Assembly: GCF_000376805.1 (NCBI RefSeq)
Contig: NZ_AQXT01000002.1
Span: 1,240,001 to 1,304,000 of the forward strand
Reading direction: 5' to 3'
DNA from: Henriciella marina DSM 19595
GTDB lineage: Bacteria > Pseudomonadota > Alphaproteobacteria > Caulobacterales > Hyphomonadaceae
DNA length: 64,000 nt
The position numbers and the translations under genes were made by a program. Below, piece by piece: positions 36,401 to 43,638 of this stretch. The first letter of the stretch is position 1. Each line of letters opens with the position of its first letter. Below the pieces are notes generated by a model. It saw only the letters and a program-made list of their open reading frames with translations. It did no database searches and had not been told where the DNA came from.

Positions 36401-36542
36401 CAGCGTTCACGGAGATGGTTGTCGGGGCGATGTCAGGATATTGCGACACTGGAAGGGCGCGGAGCGACATCGCCCCGGCGATCATGATGACGATCGCGAT
36501 CACCCAGGCAAAGACCGGGCGGTCGATAAAGAAACTTGCCAT
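33402..36542 (-). CDS. RND multidrug efflux pump, HAE1 family (AcrB-like)
   Basis: 1046 residues, full AcrB length with 12 helices and two large periplasmic loops. Typical N-terminus MASFFIDRPVFAWVIAI. The TM4 proton-relay Asp pair is in AIGLIVDDAIVVVENVER, and a TM10 Lys is in GLASKNAILIVEFA. It exports drugs and other amphiphiles using proton motive force. It lies 11 bases after the adaptor gene in one operon. Confidence 0.97.
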   Translation of the reverse strand: MASFFIDRPVFAWVIAIVIMIAGAMSLRALPVSQYPDIAPTTISVNAVYPGASAKAVEDSVTQVIEQQMTGLDGLDYISSSSSSSGQASITLTFETGTDPDIAQVQVQNKLSLATPLLPEPVQRQGVTVNKASSGFLLITALYSPDGSYDQTDLGDYIRSNMYDSISRVDGVGQVQQFGSQYAMRIWLNPDKLVQFDLVPSDVVAAIRAQNTQVSAGALGGAPSVEGQEINATVTLQSLLTTPEDFRQLFIRTTPEGGSVRLSDIGRVELGAENYAFNSKYNGQPSSGFGVSLATGANALETSEAVKAEVERMAQSFPEGMEYAFPVDTTPFIETSIEEVQKTLIEAVILVFLVIFVFLQSLRASFIPMVAVPVVLLGVMVGLLVLGFSINTLTMFAMVLAIGLIVDDAIVVVENVERVMEEEGLGPVEATRKSMQQITGALVGIVVTLSAVFIPMAFFPGSAGLIYRQFSVTIVSAMALSLVIALVLSPALCATILKKPDHDKAPGMLQKPAVWFNNGFDRVRDGYGSVVDRILRRRWIFAGVFAVIVVFMAIGFVRLPTSFLPEEDQGQFITLVQLPPGSSLERTTEVMDSVGDYYFDTQGENIRGLFTLAGFSFAGQGQNNGIAFGALVDWSEREDAGESAMEIAGAASGAFSQNTDARIFAIVPPPIRQLGNSSGFDMYLQDAGGIGHEQLVQAQGQLLGMANQSDVLTSVRPNGQADGPQFNIDIDYQKAQALGVDVSSITNLLSTAFGGTYVNDFLDRGRIKRVYVQGEADNRMQPDDLGGWYIRNSSSEMAPLEEVVSTGWTYGSPQLQRYNGLPALNVQGAPAPGVSSGVAMDQMEALVEQLPQGLDMEWTGISAQEREAGNQATLLYIMSILFVFLCLAALYESWTVPVAVLLTAPLGVAGAVLAAHMRGLDNDIFFQVALLTTVGLASKNAILIVEFARNLEQQGVELLKAVEEAVRMRLRPILMTSFAFGFGVLPLALSTGAGAAGRQAIGTAVIGGLIVSVILGLLFAPLFYVMIRKLTGEKSLVPAGNKEATA

Positions 36543-36553
36543 TGGTCTGCCTC

Positions 36554-37780
36554 TTATTCTGGCGTGGATTCGGCGTTCGGATCGCCGTTCACTGACGCCA
36601 GCGCGCCGCTCTGTGAGCTGATCACTTCAAGCTGGGTGCCGGGGCGGACATTCTGAAATCCGCTGACGACCACCCTCTCGCCGGGCACCAGACCTTCGGT
36701 AACGACCCAGTTCGAGCCGTTGGCTTCCTGGATGGTGAGATCCTTGCGAACCGCCGTCCCGTCATCGCTCACGGTGAAGACATATCCCTGCCCCTGGGGC
36801 GTGCGCTGCATCGCGCGTTGGGGGATCAGGTAGACGTCATTATAAGTGCCCGCGGCAAAAGACGCTTTCACGAACATGCCCGGCAGGATGAGATTTCCCG
36901 GATTGGGGAACTGCGCCCTGACGATGACCGTGCCGGCCTGCTGGTCGACGCTGACCTCCGAGAATTCCAGCTGGCCTTCGAGCGGATAGTCTTCGCCATT
37001 TTCAAATTCCAGCGTCACGGGAACGGCGGCAGAGCGACCTGATGTTGGCCCAAGCGTTTCAATCTTGCCGTCAGCAACATCGCGCTTCCATCGCAGAACC
37101 TGCGCGCTGGAGGCTGTCATGTCGACATAGATGGGGTCGAGCTGAAGCACCCGCGCAAGCGGTGTGGCCTGATTGGCCGTCACCAGGGCACCTTCAGTCA
37201 CCGCAGACCGGCCAATGCGTCCGCCGATGGGGGCGCGAACCTTGGTGCGGGCAAGGTCGATGCGGGTTCTCTGGAGGGCAGCGCGCTGAATGCCGACGTC
37301 TGCTTCGGCCTGCTTCTGCGCCGCGACAGCTTCGTCATAGGATTGCTGGCTGACGGCGTTGATGTCTGCGAGGCGTTCAAACCTGAGCGCGGTTTGCGTC
37401 GCCGTGGCAGCGGTTGCCTCCGCGCGCTCTAGCGACGCCTGCGCGCTTTGTACGGCGGCCACATATTCGTCAGCGTCGATCTGATAGAGCGCCTGATCTT
37501 CGGTGACCAGCTCGCCTTCCGTGAACAGCCGGCTCTCAATGAGGCCTGTCACCTGCGGCCGGATTTCCGCCTCTGCATAAGGCGTGGCACGGCCCGGCAG
37601 GATGCGAACGCTGCCGATGGAGGTCGGCTCGACATTGATGACTTCGACACGGGTCGCCATCTGCTGGGCTTGCTGCTGGCCGGCCGCTTCCGTGCCCTCG
37701 CCGCTACCGCTGCCGCACGCGGCAACCATGACAAGGGCCGCGCCAAGCAGCGCTGCAGACGATTTGATATGACGGGACAT
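36554..37780 (-). CDS. RND efflux periplasmic adaptor (AcrA-like lipoprotein)
   Basis: 408 residues with a lipobox (MVAAC). The order is typical of membrane-fusion proteins: half-lipoyl (LPGRATPYAEAEIRPQVTG), a helical hairpin with SLERAEATAATA, a second lipoyl half (TKVRAPIGGRIG), then a beta-barrel and a membrane-proximal domain. It is the first gene of the efflux operon, divergent from the TetR gene, with a palindromic operator between them. Confidence 0.96.
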   Translation of the reverse strand: MSRHIKSSAALLGAALVMVAACGSGSGEGTEAAGQQQAQQMATRVEVINVEPTSIGSVRILPGRATPYAEAEIRPQVTGLIESRLFTEGELVTEDQALYQIDADEYVAAVQSAQASLERAEATAATATQTALRFERLADINAVSQQSYDEAVAAQKQAEADVGIQRAALQRTRIDLARTKVRAPIGGRIGRSAVTEGALVTANQATPLARVLQLDPIYVDMTASSAQVLRWKRDVADGKIETLGPTSGRSAAVPVTLEFENGEDYPLEGQLEFSEVSVDQQAGTVIVRAQFPNPGNLILPGMFVKASFAAGTYNDVYLIPQRAMQRTPQGQGYVFTVSDDGTAVRKDLTIQEANGSNWVVTEGLVPGERVVVSGFQNVRPGTQLEVISSQSGALASVNGDPNAESTPE

Positions 37781-37839
37781 TGTATTCCCCTTCTGGACCG
37801 GTCAGCACCTATCGAACGACTCACGACAGCGCTTGATTT

Positions 37840-37855
37840 TAGAATGAACATTCTA
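37840..37855. promoter_or_regulatory. Palindromic operator for the divergent TetR regulator
   Basis: TAGAATG-AA-CATTCTA is a perfect 7-bp inverted repeat in the 120-base gap between the efflux operon (-) and the TetR gene (+). TetR repressors of RND pumps typically bind such palindromes and control both directions. The binding itself is inferred. Confidence 0.7.
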
Positions 37856-37900
37856 TTTGTTGCTGCATTGCACAAAGTCAATGACAGGCAGGTGAATTAA

Positions 37901-38521
37901 TTGAGCGAAAAGCAGAAAGCCCTGACCGGCGCGGAGAAGCGTCGCCTTGCGCGGATTGAGCAAATCCTTGACGCAGCGGCCGAATGCTTTGTCGAGTATG
38001 GGTTTCACGGCGCCGGCATGGCCAAGATTGCCGCCAGGTCGCGTATGAGCCCAGGCCACATCTACCACTATTTCGAGAACAAGGAGGCGATCATCTCGGC
38101 GATCGTCGACCGGGAATCGGCAAGGGCCGCCGAACGCTTCGCAGAGCTCGATGCAGTAGACAGCGCCGAGCTTGCCGACGTCATGACGGAGCGGGCAGTC
38201 GTTTCAGTCGCGGAAAAAACCGATATCCTCCAGTCTGCGCTGAACATGGAGATGCTGGCCGAATGCCAGAGAAACCCCGTCATCGCCGAAATCATCCAGC
38301 GACATGACCGATATGTTCGCGAACAGCTAACCCATCTTTTACGCGACAAGATCGGCGTGGATCAGCCCGGCGCACGAACCGATATGATCATGATGCTCTT
38401 TTCCGGGCTGGCCAACAGGCTGCTTCGTCATCCAGGTCTCGACCGCGAGAGTATGGCCGAACTCATGCGCGAGACGATGCTGTTCATTCTTTCCCCTGAA
38501 AATCGCGCCGCGGCTGAATGA
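37901..38521 (+). CDS. TetR-family transcriptional repressor
   Basis: 206 residues. The N-terminal HTH spans about residues 20-65 (ILDAAAECFVEYGFHGAGMAKIAAR, then MSPGHIYHYFENKEAI). The C-terminal ligand domain is less conserved. It starts with TTG at 37901, preceded by AGGTGA; the next Met would remove the first helix of the DNA-binding domain. It is divergent from the RND operon and almost certainly its repressor. Confidence 0.92.
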   Translation: MSEKQKALTGAEKRRLARIEQILDAAAECFVEYGFHGAGMAKIAARSRMSPGHIYHYFENKEAIISAIVDRESARAAERFAELDAVDSAELADVMTERAVVSVAEKTDILQSALNMEMLAECQRNPVIAEIIQRHDRYVREQLTHLLRDKIGVDQPGARTDMIMMLFSGLANRLLRHPGLDRESMAELMRETMLFILSPENRAAAE

Positions 38522-38577
38522 ACTTTCCCTCACATCGCACGCTATAAGTGTGACACTGAGCGGCAAGGACAAAATCA

Positions 38578-39195
38578 ATGACAGCATCGCGGGATAACCC
38601 CCTCGAAAATGTACTTGAGCGGGCCATCAATGAAATCGACGGTGACAACGTCACCTTCGGAGACATTCTGGACCTTTTTGGCGAACGTTCATTCGGTCCG
38701 GTTATCGTGCTGCTCGGCCTGCTTGTGACCGTACCCCCGATTGGCGCGGTCCCCGGTCTGCCGATGATTGTCGGCCTCGTCATCATTCTTTTCACGGTCC
38801 AGATTGTCTTCGGCGCAAAGCGCATCTGGGTTCCCGGCTTCATCGAACACCGGTCCATTTCCAAGGAAAAGCTGAAGGCGGCCGACGAGAAAGCAAAACC
38901 CTGGCTCAAACGCATAGATGGGCTGGTTTCCGAGCGTATCACCATGCTGACAGGCCGGTGGTCGATCTATGTCTCCGCCATTATCGTCATCTTTCTCGCA
39001 CTTCTGATGGTCCCGCTGGAACTGGTGCCTTTCGCCGTTGCAGCGCCCGGCTGGGCTGTGACCCTGTTCGGACTGGCCTTCATGGCGCGCGACGGCGTGC
39101 TCATGCTGCTCGGTTATCTGATGGCCGCAATAGCGGCAGCCCTGACGGTTGCCCTCGTGCCATGGGGGCAATTTGCAGGCCTGTTCGGCGGATAG
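38578..39195 (+). CDS. exoD: ExoD-family membrane protein
   Basis: 205 residues. The ExoD pattern is clear: DLFGERSFGPVIVLLGLL, then IGAVPGLP, then the WLKRIDGLVSERI segment and a C-terminal hydrophobic region. ExoD is linked to exopolysaccharide production in rhizobia; the biochemical role is unknown. It ends two bases before the stop of the convergent udgX. Confidence 0.88.
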   Translation: MTASRDNPLENVLERAINEIDGDNVTFGDILDLFGERSFGPVIVLLGLLVTVPPIGAVPGLPMIVGLVIILFTVQIVFGAKRIWVPGFIEHRSISKEKLKAADEKAKPWLKRIDGLVSERITMLTGRWSIYVSAIIVIFLALLMVPLELVPFAVAAPGWAVTLFGLAFMARDGVLMLLGYLMAAIAAALTVALVPWGQFAGLFGG

Positions 39196-39197
39196 GA

Positions 39198-40646
39198 TCA
39201 GGCTGCGTCCTGTGGCAGCAAGGATCGCGCCCGGAAGAGATCATCGACAAACCGGGCATACTCCTCTTCAGCGCGCTGGCGGTCTGGAAGGCGCAGCAGA
39301 TAGGATGGATGCACCGTCGCGATAAGACGCGTCCCATTATCAAGCTCTGTCAGCGCGCCGCGCAGCTCTTTCAAGGCGACGGCCTTCCCGAATACACCGC
39401 GCAGGGCGGTCGTCCCCATCGCCACAATGATATCCGGGGCAATGAATTTGCGCTCCAGATCGAGCCAGAAGCGGCACGTATCGATCTCACCCGCATTGGG
39501 CTTCTGGTGCATCCGCCGTTTGCCGCGCGGGGTAAATTTGAAGTGCTTGACCGCATTGGTGACATAGGCCTTTCGGCGGTTGATATTCGCTTCGCCAAGG
39601 GCTTTATCGAAGAGCTGGCCCGCCGGACCGACAAATGGCTTGCCGGCAATATCCTCGCGGTCGCCCGGCTGCTCGCCTATGATCATCAGGCGCGCGGCTT
39701 CCGGCCCTTCACCGAAGATGGTCTGACTAGCGCATTCATGAATGGGGCAGCGATCGCACCGTGAGGCAGACCGCCTGGCATCTTCAAGCGAATTGATCTC
39801 GGCCGCCTCATCCTCTGCGAAGAAATTCGACATGCGCGAGGCTCTGATATTGGCGGCGCTGGCGGGCGCTGAGAGAAGCTCGCCTGTGCGCTGGGTAGAC
39901 TGCTTGATGAGGTCCGGAATAAGCTCCGCCTCTGGCAGGTTCTTCCAGTATTTGGCTGGCATTTCCGACAGCATGGCGCTCACTTTGAGGCGGGCCGGAT
40001 TGAAGATCGACGCATAATAAGTCCGCCACTGATCCTCGATTGCGTCCTCGTCCGGCATCTGCGAGCGATCAGCGCCTTCGGCAAAACTCAGCGTCTTTCC
40101 ATCCCAGCTGGCGCAGGCATCCGGCGTCAGGATCGTCCAGTCCATGCCGGTAAAGCGCCGCATGAAGAACGGCCCGGTGAGGCCGACAATCCGGTTGTCC
40201 GGCTCAAACCAGCTCATGAAAACCTCGCGGCCATCCCGTTCGCCGACTTTGCGAAAACGGACGAAGGCATGCATCTTGTGAACGTCGCGCCTGATCTGCT
40301 TGTCGGCACCCTTCACCCACCGGGCCGCATCGTTCAGTGGGTCTGTAAGCGCCGCTCGGTTCTGCTGCAGGTCGAAGAGCAGCTGATAGAGCCAGGCAAA
40401 GCGCGCCGGATCGCGGTGACAGACGACGCGCCTTGCCATATCGACGAACTCTTTCGGGACACGGATTTGCATGTCGCCTTTCAGTTGTGCTGGCTGGACC
40501 TCGCCGCCAGCAGCGAACAGATCTGCGTTGCCGCCCTCGCAGGTCCAATGCACATGGGCGGGCGGCACACCCTGCCCTGCCAGACGTCTCGCCGCATCGC
40601 GCCAGCCGTCAAAATCGGTCTCCGAAGAAAGGACCACCTGCTGCAT
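39198..40646 (-). CDS. udgX: UdgX-family uracil-DNA glycosylase fused to an N-terminal DUF4130 domain
   Basis: 482 residues. The N-terminal approximately 230 residues are a DUF4130-type domain (FVRFRKVG ... RRFTGMDWTILTP). The C-terminal part is a family 4/5-like uracil-DNA glycosylase with GEQPGDREDIAGKPFVGPAG. It has the UdgX-specific loop KRRMHQKP, whose His forms a covalent link to the uracil-excised sugar in characterised UdgX. HPSYLLRLPD follows near the end. It overlaps the upstream radical-SAM gene by one base (TAATG). The pair belongs to DNA repair, and a LexA-type box lies before the operon. Confidence 0.94.
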   Translation of the reverse strand: MQQVVLSSETDFDGWRDAARRLAGQGVPPAHVHWTCEGGNADLFAAGGEVQPAQLKGDMQIRVPKEFVDMARRVVCHRDPARFAWLYQLLFDLQQNRAALTDPLNDAARWVKGADKQIRRDVHKMHAFVRFRKVGERDGREVFMSWFEPDNRIVGLTGPFFMRRFTGMDWTILTPDACASWDGKTLSFAEGADRSQMPDEDAIEDQWRTYYASIFNPARLKVSAMLSEMPAKYWKNLPEAELIPDLIKQSTQRTGELLSAPASAANIRASRMSNFFAEDEAAEINSLEDARRSASRCDRCPIHECASQTIFGEGPEAARLMIIGEQPGDREDIAGKPFVGPAGQLFDKALGEANINRRKAYVTNAVKHFKFTPRGKRRMHQKPNAGEIDTCRFWLDLERKFIAPDIIVAMGTTALRGVFGKAVALKELRGALTELDNGTRLIATVHPSYLLRLPDRQRAEEEYARFVDDLFRARSLLPQDAA

Positions 40647-41893
40647 TACAGAAGCTGCAGCTGCAGCTGCTGGGGCTGCGGCACGAACTTTTCACGCAAA
40701 CCGGCCAGATCCAGCGTTCGTGCTGGATGCCAGTCCGCGGCCTCGATGAAGTCGCGGCAGATTTTGAGCGACCGGACGATCCGCGCAATATGAGAAAGCC
40801 GGAGCCGCGTATGACGGCGCGCTGCTAGAATTTTTGCGACCGACTTTGCGCCAAAGCCTGGCACGCGCAGAAGCTCTTCGCGGCTGGCCCGGTTCACATC
40901 CACCGGAAAACGCTCGCGCCGTTCCAGCGCCCAGGCGAGCTTGGGGTCAAGATCAAGATCGAGCATCCCATCCCCGCGCGCCTCGAAGATCTCATCCTTT
41001 TCGAAGCCGTAGAACCGCATCAGCCAGTCGGCCTGATAAAGCCGGTGTTCGCGCATAAGCGGCGGCTTGATCAGCGGCAGGTCGCCGGAGCTGTCCTGAA
41101 TCGGGCTGAACGCCGAATAATAGACGCGCCTCAGCTTGTAGCCCGAATAGAGCGTCGCGCTGGTGGTAATGATGTCCTTGTCCGACGATGTATCGGCTCC
41201 AACGATCATCTGTGTCGACTGGCCACCCGGTATGAAGCGCGGCGGACGCGCCTTGCCGCGCTCCTTGCGGTCAGTTTGCCGCGACTCAATCCCGTTGCGC
41301 ACATTGGCCATGGCCGACCGGATGACCGCGCCGGACTTCTCAGGGGCATAGGATTTCAGCGATGCTTCCCGGGGTAGTTCGATATTGATCGACAGGCGGT
41401 CGGCATGAAGCCCCGCCTGCTCAATCAACGCCGGATCAGCCTCCGGAATGGATTTCAGATGGATGTACCCGCCAAACTGGTGCTCGACCCGCAGCTTGCG
41501 AGCGACCTCTACCATTTGCTCCATCGTATAGTTGGACGACCGGATGATGCCGGAAGAGAGAAACAGCCCCTCTATGTAATTGCGTTTGTAGAAATCGAGC
41601 GTGAGCTGGACGATCTCATCGACGCTGAAGCGGGCGCGCTCAACATTGCTCGACACCCGGCTGATGCAATATTTGCAATCGTAGATGCAGAAGTTCGTCA
41701 TCAGGATTTTCAGGAGGGAGATGCATCGCCCATCCGGCGCGTAGGCATGGCAAATGCCCATCCCTTCGGTCGAACCTATCCCATTGGTAGAAAGCGAGTT
41801 TCGCTTGGCCGAACCGGATGAGGCGCATGAGGCATCATACTTTGCCGCATCCGCCAGGATGGCCAGGCGGTCGATAAGAGAGCGTTTTCCCAT
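40646..41893 (-). CDS. Putative DNA modification/repair radical SAM protein
   Basis: 415 residues. The radical-SAM cluster motif is CIYDCKYC near residue 69. A C-terminal helix-hairpin-helix (VPGFGAKSVAKILAARR) implies DNA binding. This family (TIGR03916) is regularly paired with the DUF4130/UdgX protein, as here. The reaction is unknown; repair of a DNA lesion, analogous to spore photoproduct lyase, is a common proposal. A GTTC-N7-GTTC box sits six bases upstream of the start, suggesting SOS control. Confidence 0.93.
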   Translation of the reverse strand: MGKRSLIDRLAILADAAKYDASCASSGSAKRNSLSTNGIGSTEGMGICHAYAPDGRCISLLKILMTNFCIYDCKYCISRVSSNVERARFSVDEIVQLTLDFYKRNYIEGLFLSSGIIRSSNYTMEQMVEVARKLRVEHQFGGYIHLKSIPEADPALIEQAGLHADRLSINIELPREASLKSYAPEKSGAVIRSAMANVRNGIESRQTDRKERGKARPPRFIPGGQSTQMIVGADTSSDKDIITTSATLYSGYKLRRVYYSAFSPIQDSSGDLPLIKPPLMREHRLYQADWLMRFYGFEKDEIFEARGDGMLDLDLDPKLAWALERRERFPVDVNRASREELLRVPGFGAKSVAKILAARRHTRLRLSHIARIVRSLKICRDFIEAADWHPARTLDLAGLREKFVPQPQQLQLQLL

Positions 41894-41898
41894 GACAG

Positions 41899-41913
41899 GA
41901 ACATATCAGGAAC
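41899..41913 (-). promoter_or_regulatory. LexA-type SOS box before the radical-SAM/udgX operon
   Basis: On the minus strand the sequence is GTTC-N7-GTTC, exactly the alphaproteobacterial LexA consensus direct repeat. It ends six bases before the start codon of the radical-SAM gene. LexA binding is inferred from consensus and position. Confidence 0.75.
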
Positions 41914-42060
41914 ACGCCGACAGTAAAAGGAATTCTACAGCTTAGGTGCGCGACTTTAGAGCGCAAAAGATGTCCCGTCAGCCATGCGCCAACTGGGCCC
42001 GGCTCGATCAGATCTGAACGCAGAGCTGCAAAATGTTAATCATCTCACAGCTAGAAAATC

Positions 42061-42085
42061 GGAACGGTCGCTGGCCCAGTTTGTT
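42061..42085 (+). promoter_or_regulatory. EcfG-type general stress promoter before nepR
   Basis: GGAAC (42061-42065), a 17-base spacer and GTT (42083-42085) match the EcfG/sigma-T consensus GGAAC-N16/17-GTT. It starts 51 bases upstream of the nepR start. The base before GTT is T rather than the preferred C. Confidence 0.55.
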
Positions 42086-42111
42086 TACAGGTTGAGCATC
42101 GAGACAAAACC

Positions 42112-42297
42112 ATGACCTCTAAACGTGAGCAAAGACAAACAACAAAAGTGAGCGCCGAAGAGCGCCACGCCCGCCGTGCATTCCGCAATGCAATGTCATC
42201 TGGTCTGAAGCGGACCTATGACCGCGTGTCCCAGAAGTCTGTGCCCGATGAGTTCATGAACCTTCTGAAAGCTGCCGATCAGAAGTCGAGCGCCTGA
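42112..42297 (+). CDS. nepR: NepR-family anti-sigma factor
   Basis: 61 residues, the normal size. The family core is LKRTYDRVSQKSVPDEFMNLL, matching LK..YD.V...PVPD.F..LL. NepR sequesters the ECF sigma factor EcfG until the anti-anti-sigma PhyR takes NepR away under stress. Usually nepR is beside ecfG and phyR; here neither is present, so it is an orphan or second copy. The EcfG-like promoter upstream fits autoregulation. Confidence 0.85.
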   Translation: MTSKREQRQTTKVSAEERHARRAFRNAMSSGLKRTYDRVSQKSVPDEFMNLLKAADQKSSA

Positions 42298-42303
42298 AAC
42301 CTG

Positions 42304-42316
42304 CCACCAATGGTGG
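42304..42316. promoter_or_regulatory. Palindrome upstream of the ectoine operon
   Basis: CCACCA-A-TGGTGG is a perfect inverted repeat 81 bases before the first ectoine-catabolic gene and seven bases after the nepR stop. No T-run follows, so an operator is more likely than a terminator. Confidence 0.35.
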
Positions 42317-42396
42317 TCTGGAAGGCACTTTCCCAAATTAAATCATTTTATCAGGCGCGTCCTTGAAGCAGGTCGCTTAGCCTGTACGGTGAAGCC

Positions 42397-43617
42397 ATGT
42401 CGCGACAAGGCTTCACCTTGCCACAGGGGATGGAAACAGACTGGCCCGCGCTTGTCGCTGCTTCAGCATCCTTCCGGCATGATCTCCACCGTCACCCTGA
42501 ACTGACATGGCAGGAGCGCGACACTTCCAAAATCATTCGCGTCTCGCTCGCTCAGCTCGGCATCCCGTATCGGATTTGCGCAGGAACGGGCACGGTCGCG
42601 ACCCTCAATGCGTCGTCTAGCGGGCGGCACGTCGGCCTACGGGCAGATATCGACGCCCTCCCCATCAATGAAGCAACAGGCCTCGCCTATACCTCGGCTC
42701 ATGATGGCTGCATGCATGCCTGCGGCCATGACGGGCATGCAGCCGCTCTCATGTCGACAGCGGCCTGGCTGAAGCACCATGAGGCGTCGCTTCCCGGCCC
42801 CGTCACATTGCTGTTTCAGCCCGCAGAAGAAGGCGGGCATGGCGCAAAGAAGATGATTGAGGACGGCGCCATTGACGGTTTGGACTGTATCTTCGGCTGG
42901 CACAACTGGCCTGCGATTCCTTTCGGCAAAGCTGTCTGTCCCAACGGCGCTGTCATGGCGGGAAATGGAACATTCCGGATAACCCTCAGGGGCGCTGGCG
43001 GTCATGCGAGCCAGCCTGAGAACACGCGCGACCCGGTCCTGGCCGCGTCAGCCGTGACGATGGCCCTTCAACAGATCATTTCGCGCCGGATCACACCCCA
43101 GAACGCGGCGGTGGTCAGCGTCACCTCAATCGAGGCGCCGAGCGGAGAAACGGTCATCCCGGACAGCGCAAAAATGGCTGGCAGCATCCGTCTCGCCAAC
43201 GCTGCTGATCGACCGCTCATTGAAGGCCTCATCAGAGACATCACCATCTCCCAGGCGAAGGCTTATGGCGTCGAAGCCGATGTCGAAGTCTTTCCGCGCT
43301 ATGACGCCACCGTCAATCACGTCGCCGAAGCCGGTCTTATGCGCAACGCGATCGCTGCCGACCTTGGCAACGATTGGCACTTTGGCGAGATCCCCGTGCC
43401 GATCATGGCGTCTGAGGACTTCTCCTATTACCTGAAAGAAATTCCCGGGGCCTTTGCCCTGATCGGCGCCGATGACGGCCACGGGCATCACGAACCCTGC
43501 CATTCGCCGCGCTATGACTTCAATGACAGGCTGCTGCCAATCGTGACACGCATCTATGCGCGGCTCGCCGGCGCGCCTCTGCCAGCTCAATCGACCTTAT
43601 TGAACGACCAACCCTGA
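42397..43617 (+). CDS. doeB2: M20 deacetylase, probable N-acetyl-diaminobutyrate deacetylase
   Basis: 406 residues, M20D amidohydrolase. Metal-site motifs are HACGHDGHAA, FQPAEEGGHGA and PIMASEDFSYY, with RHDLHRHPEL near the start. By position with doeD, doeA and a semialdehyde dehydrogenase it most likely removes the acetyl group of N-alpha-acetyl-diaminobutyrate, the product of ectoine hydrolase. By sequence alone it would be called hippurate hydrolase-like; the specific role is from context. Confidence 0.85.
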   Translation: MSRQGFTLPQGMETDWPALVAASASFRHDLHRHPELTWQERDTSKIIRVSLAQLGIPYRICAGTGTVATLNASSSGRHVGLRADIDALPINEATGLAYTSAHDGCMHACGHDGHAAALMSTAAWLKHHEASLPGPVTLLFQPAEEGGHGAKKMIEDGAIDGLDCIFGWHNWPAIPFGKAVCPNGAVMAGNGTFRITLRGAGGHASQPENTRDPVLAASAVTMALQQIISRRITPQNAAVVSVTSIEAPSGETVIPDSAKMAGSIRLANAADRPLIEGLIRDITISQAKAYGVEADVEVFPRYDATVNHVAEAGLMRNAIAADLGNDWHFGEIPVPIMASEDFSYYLKEIPGAFALIGADDGHGHHEPCHSPRYDFNDRLLPIVTRIYARLAGAPLPAQSTLLNDQP

Positions 43618-43638
43618 AAACGAATCCAAGGAGAGACC

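Noticed and set aside
42008-42017. TCAGATCTGA palindrome upstream of nepR
   Set aside because: A 10-bp palindrome is expected by chance in a region of this size, and it matches no known operator I can name.
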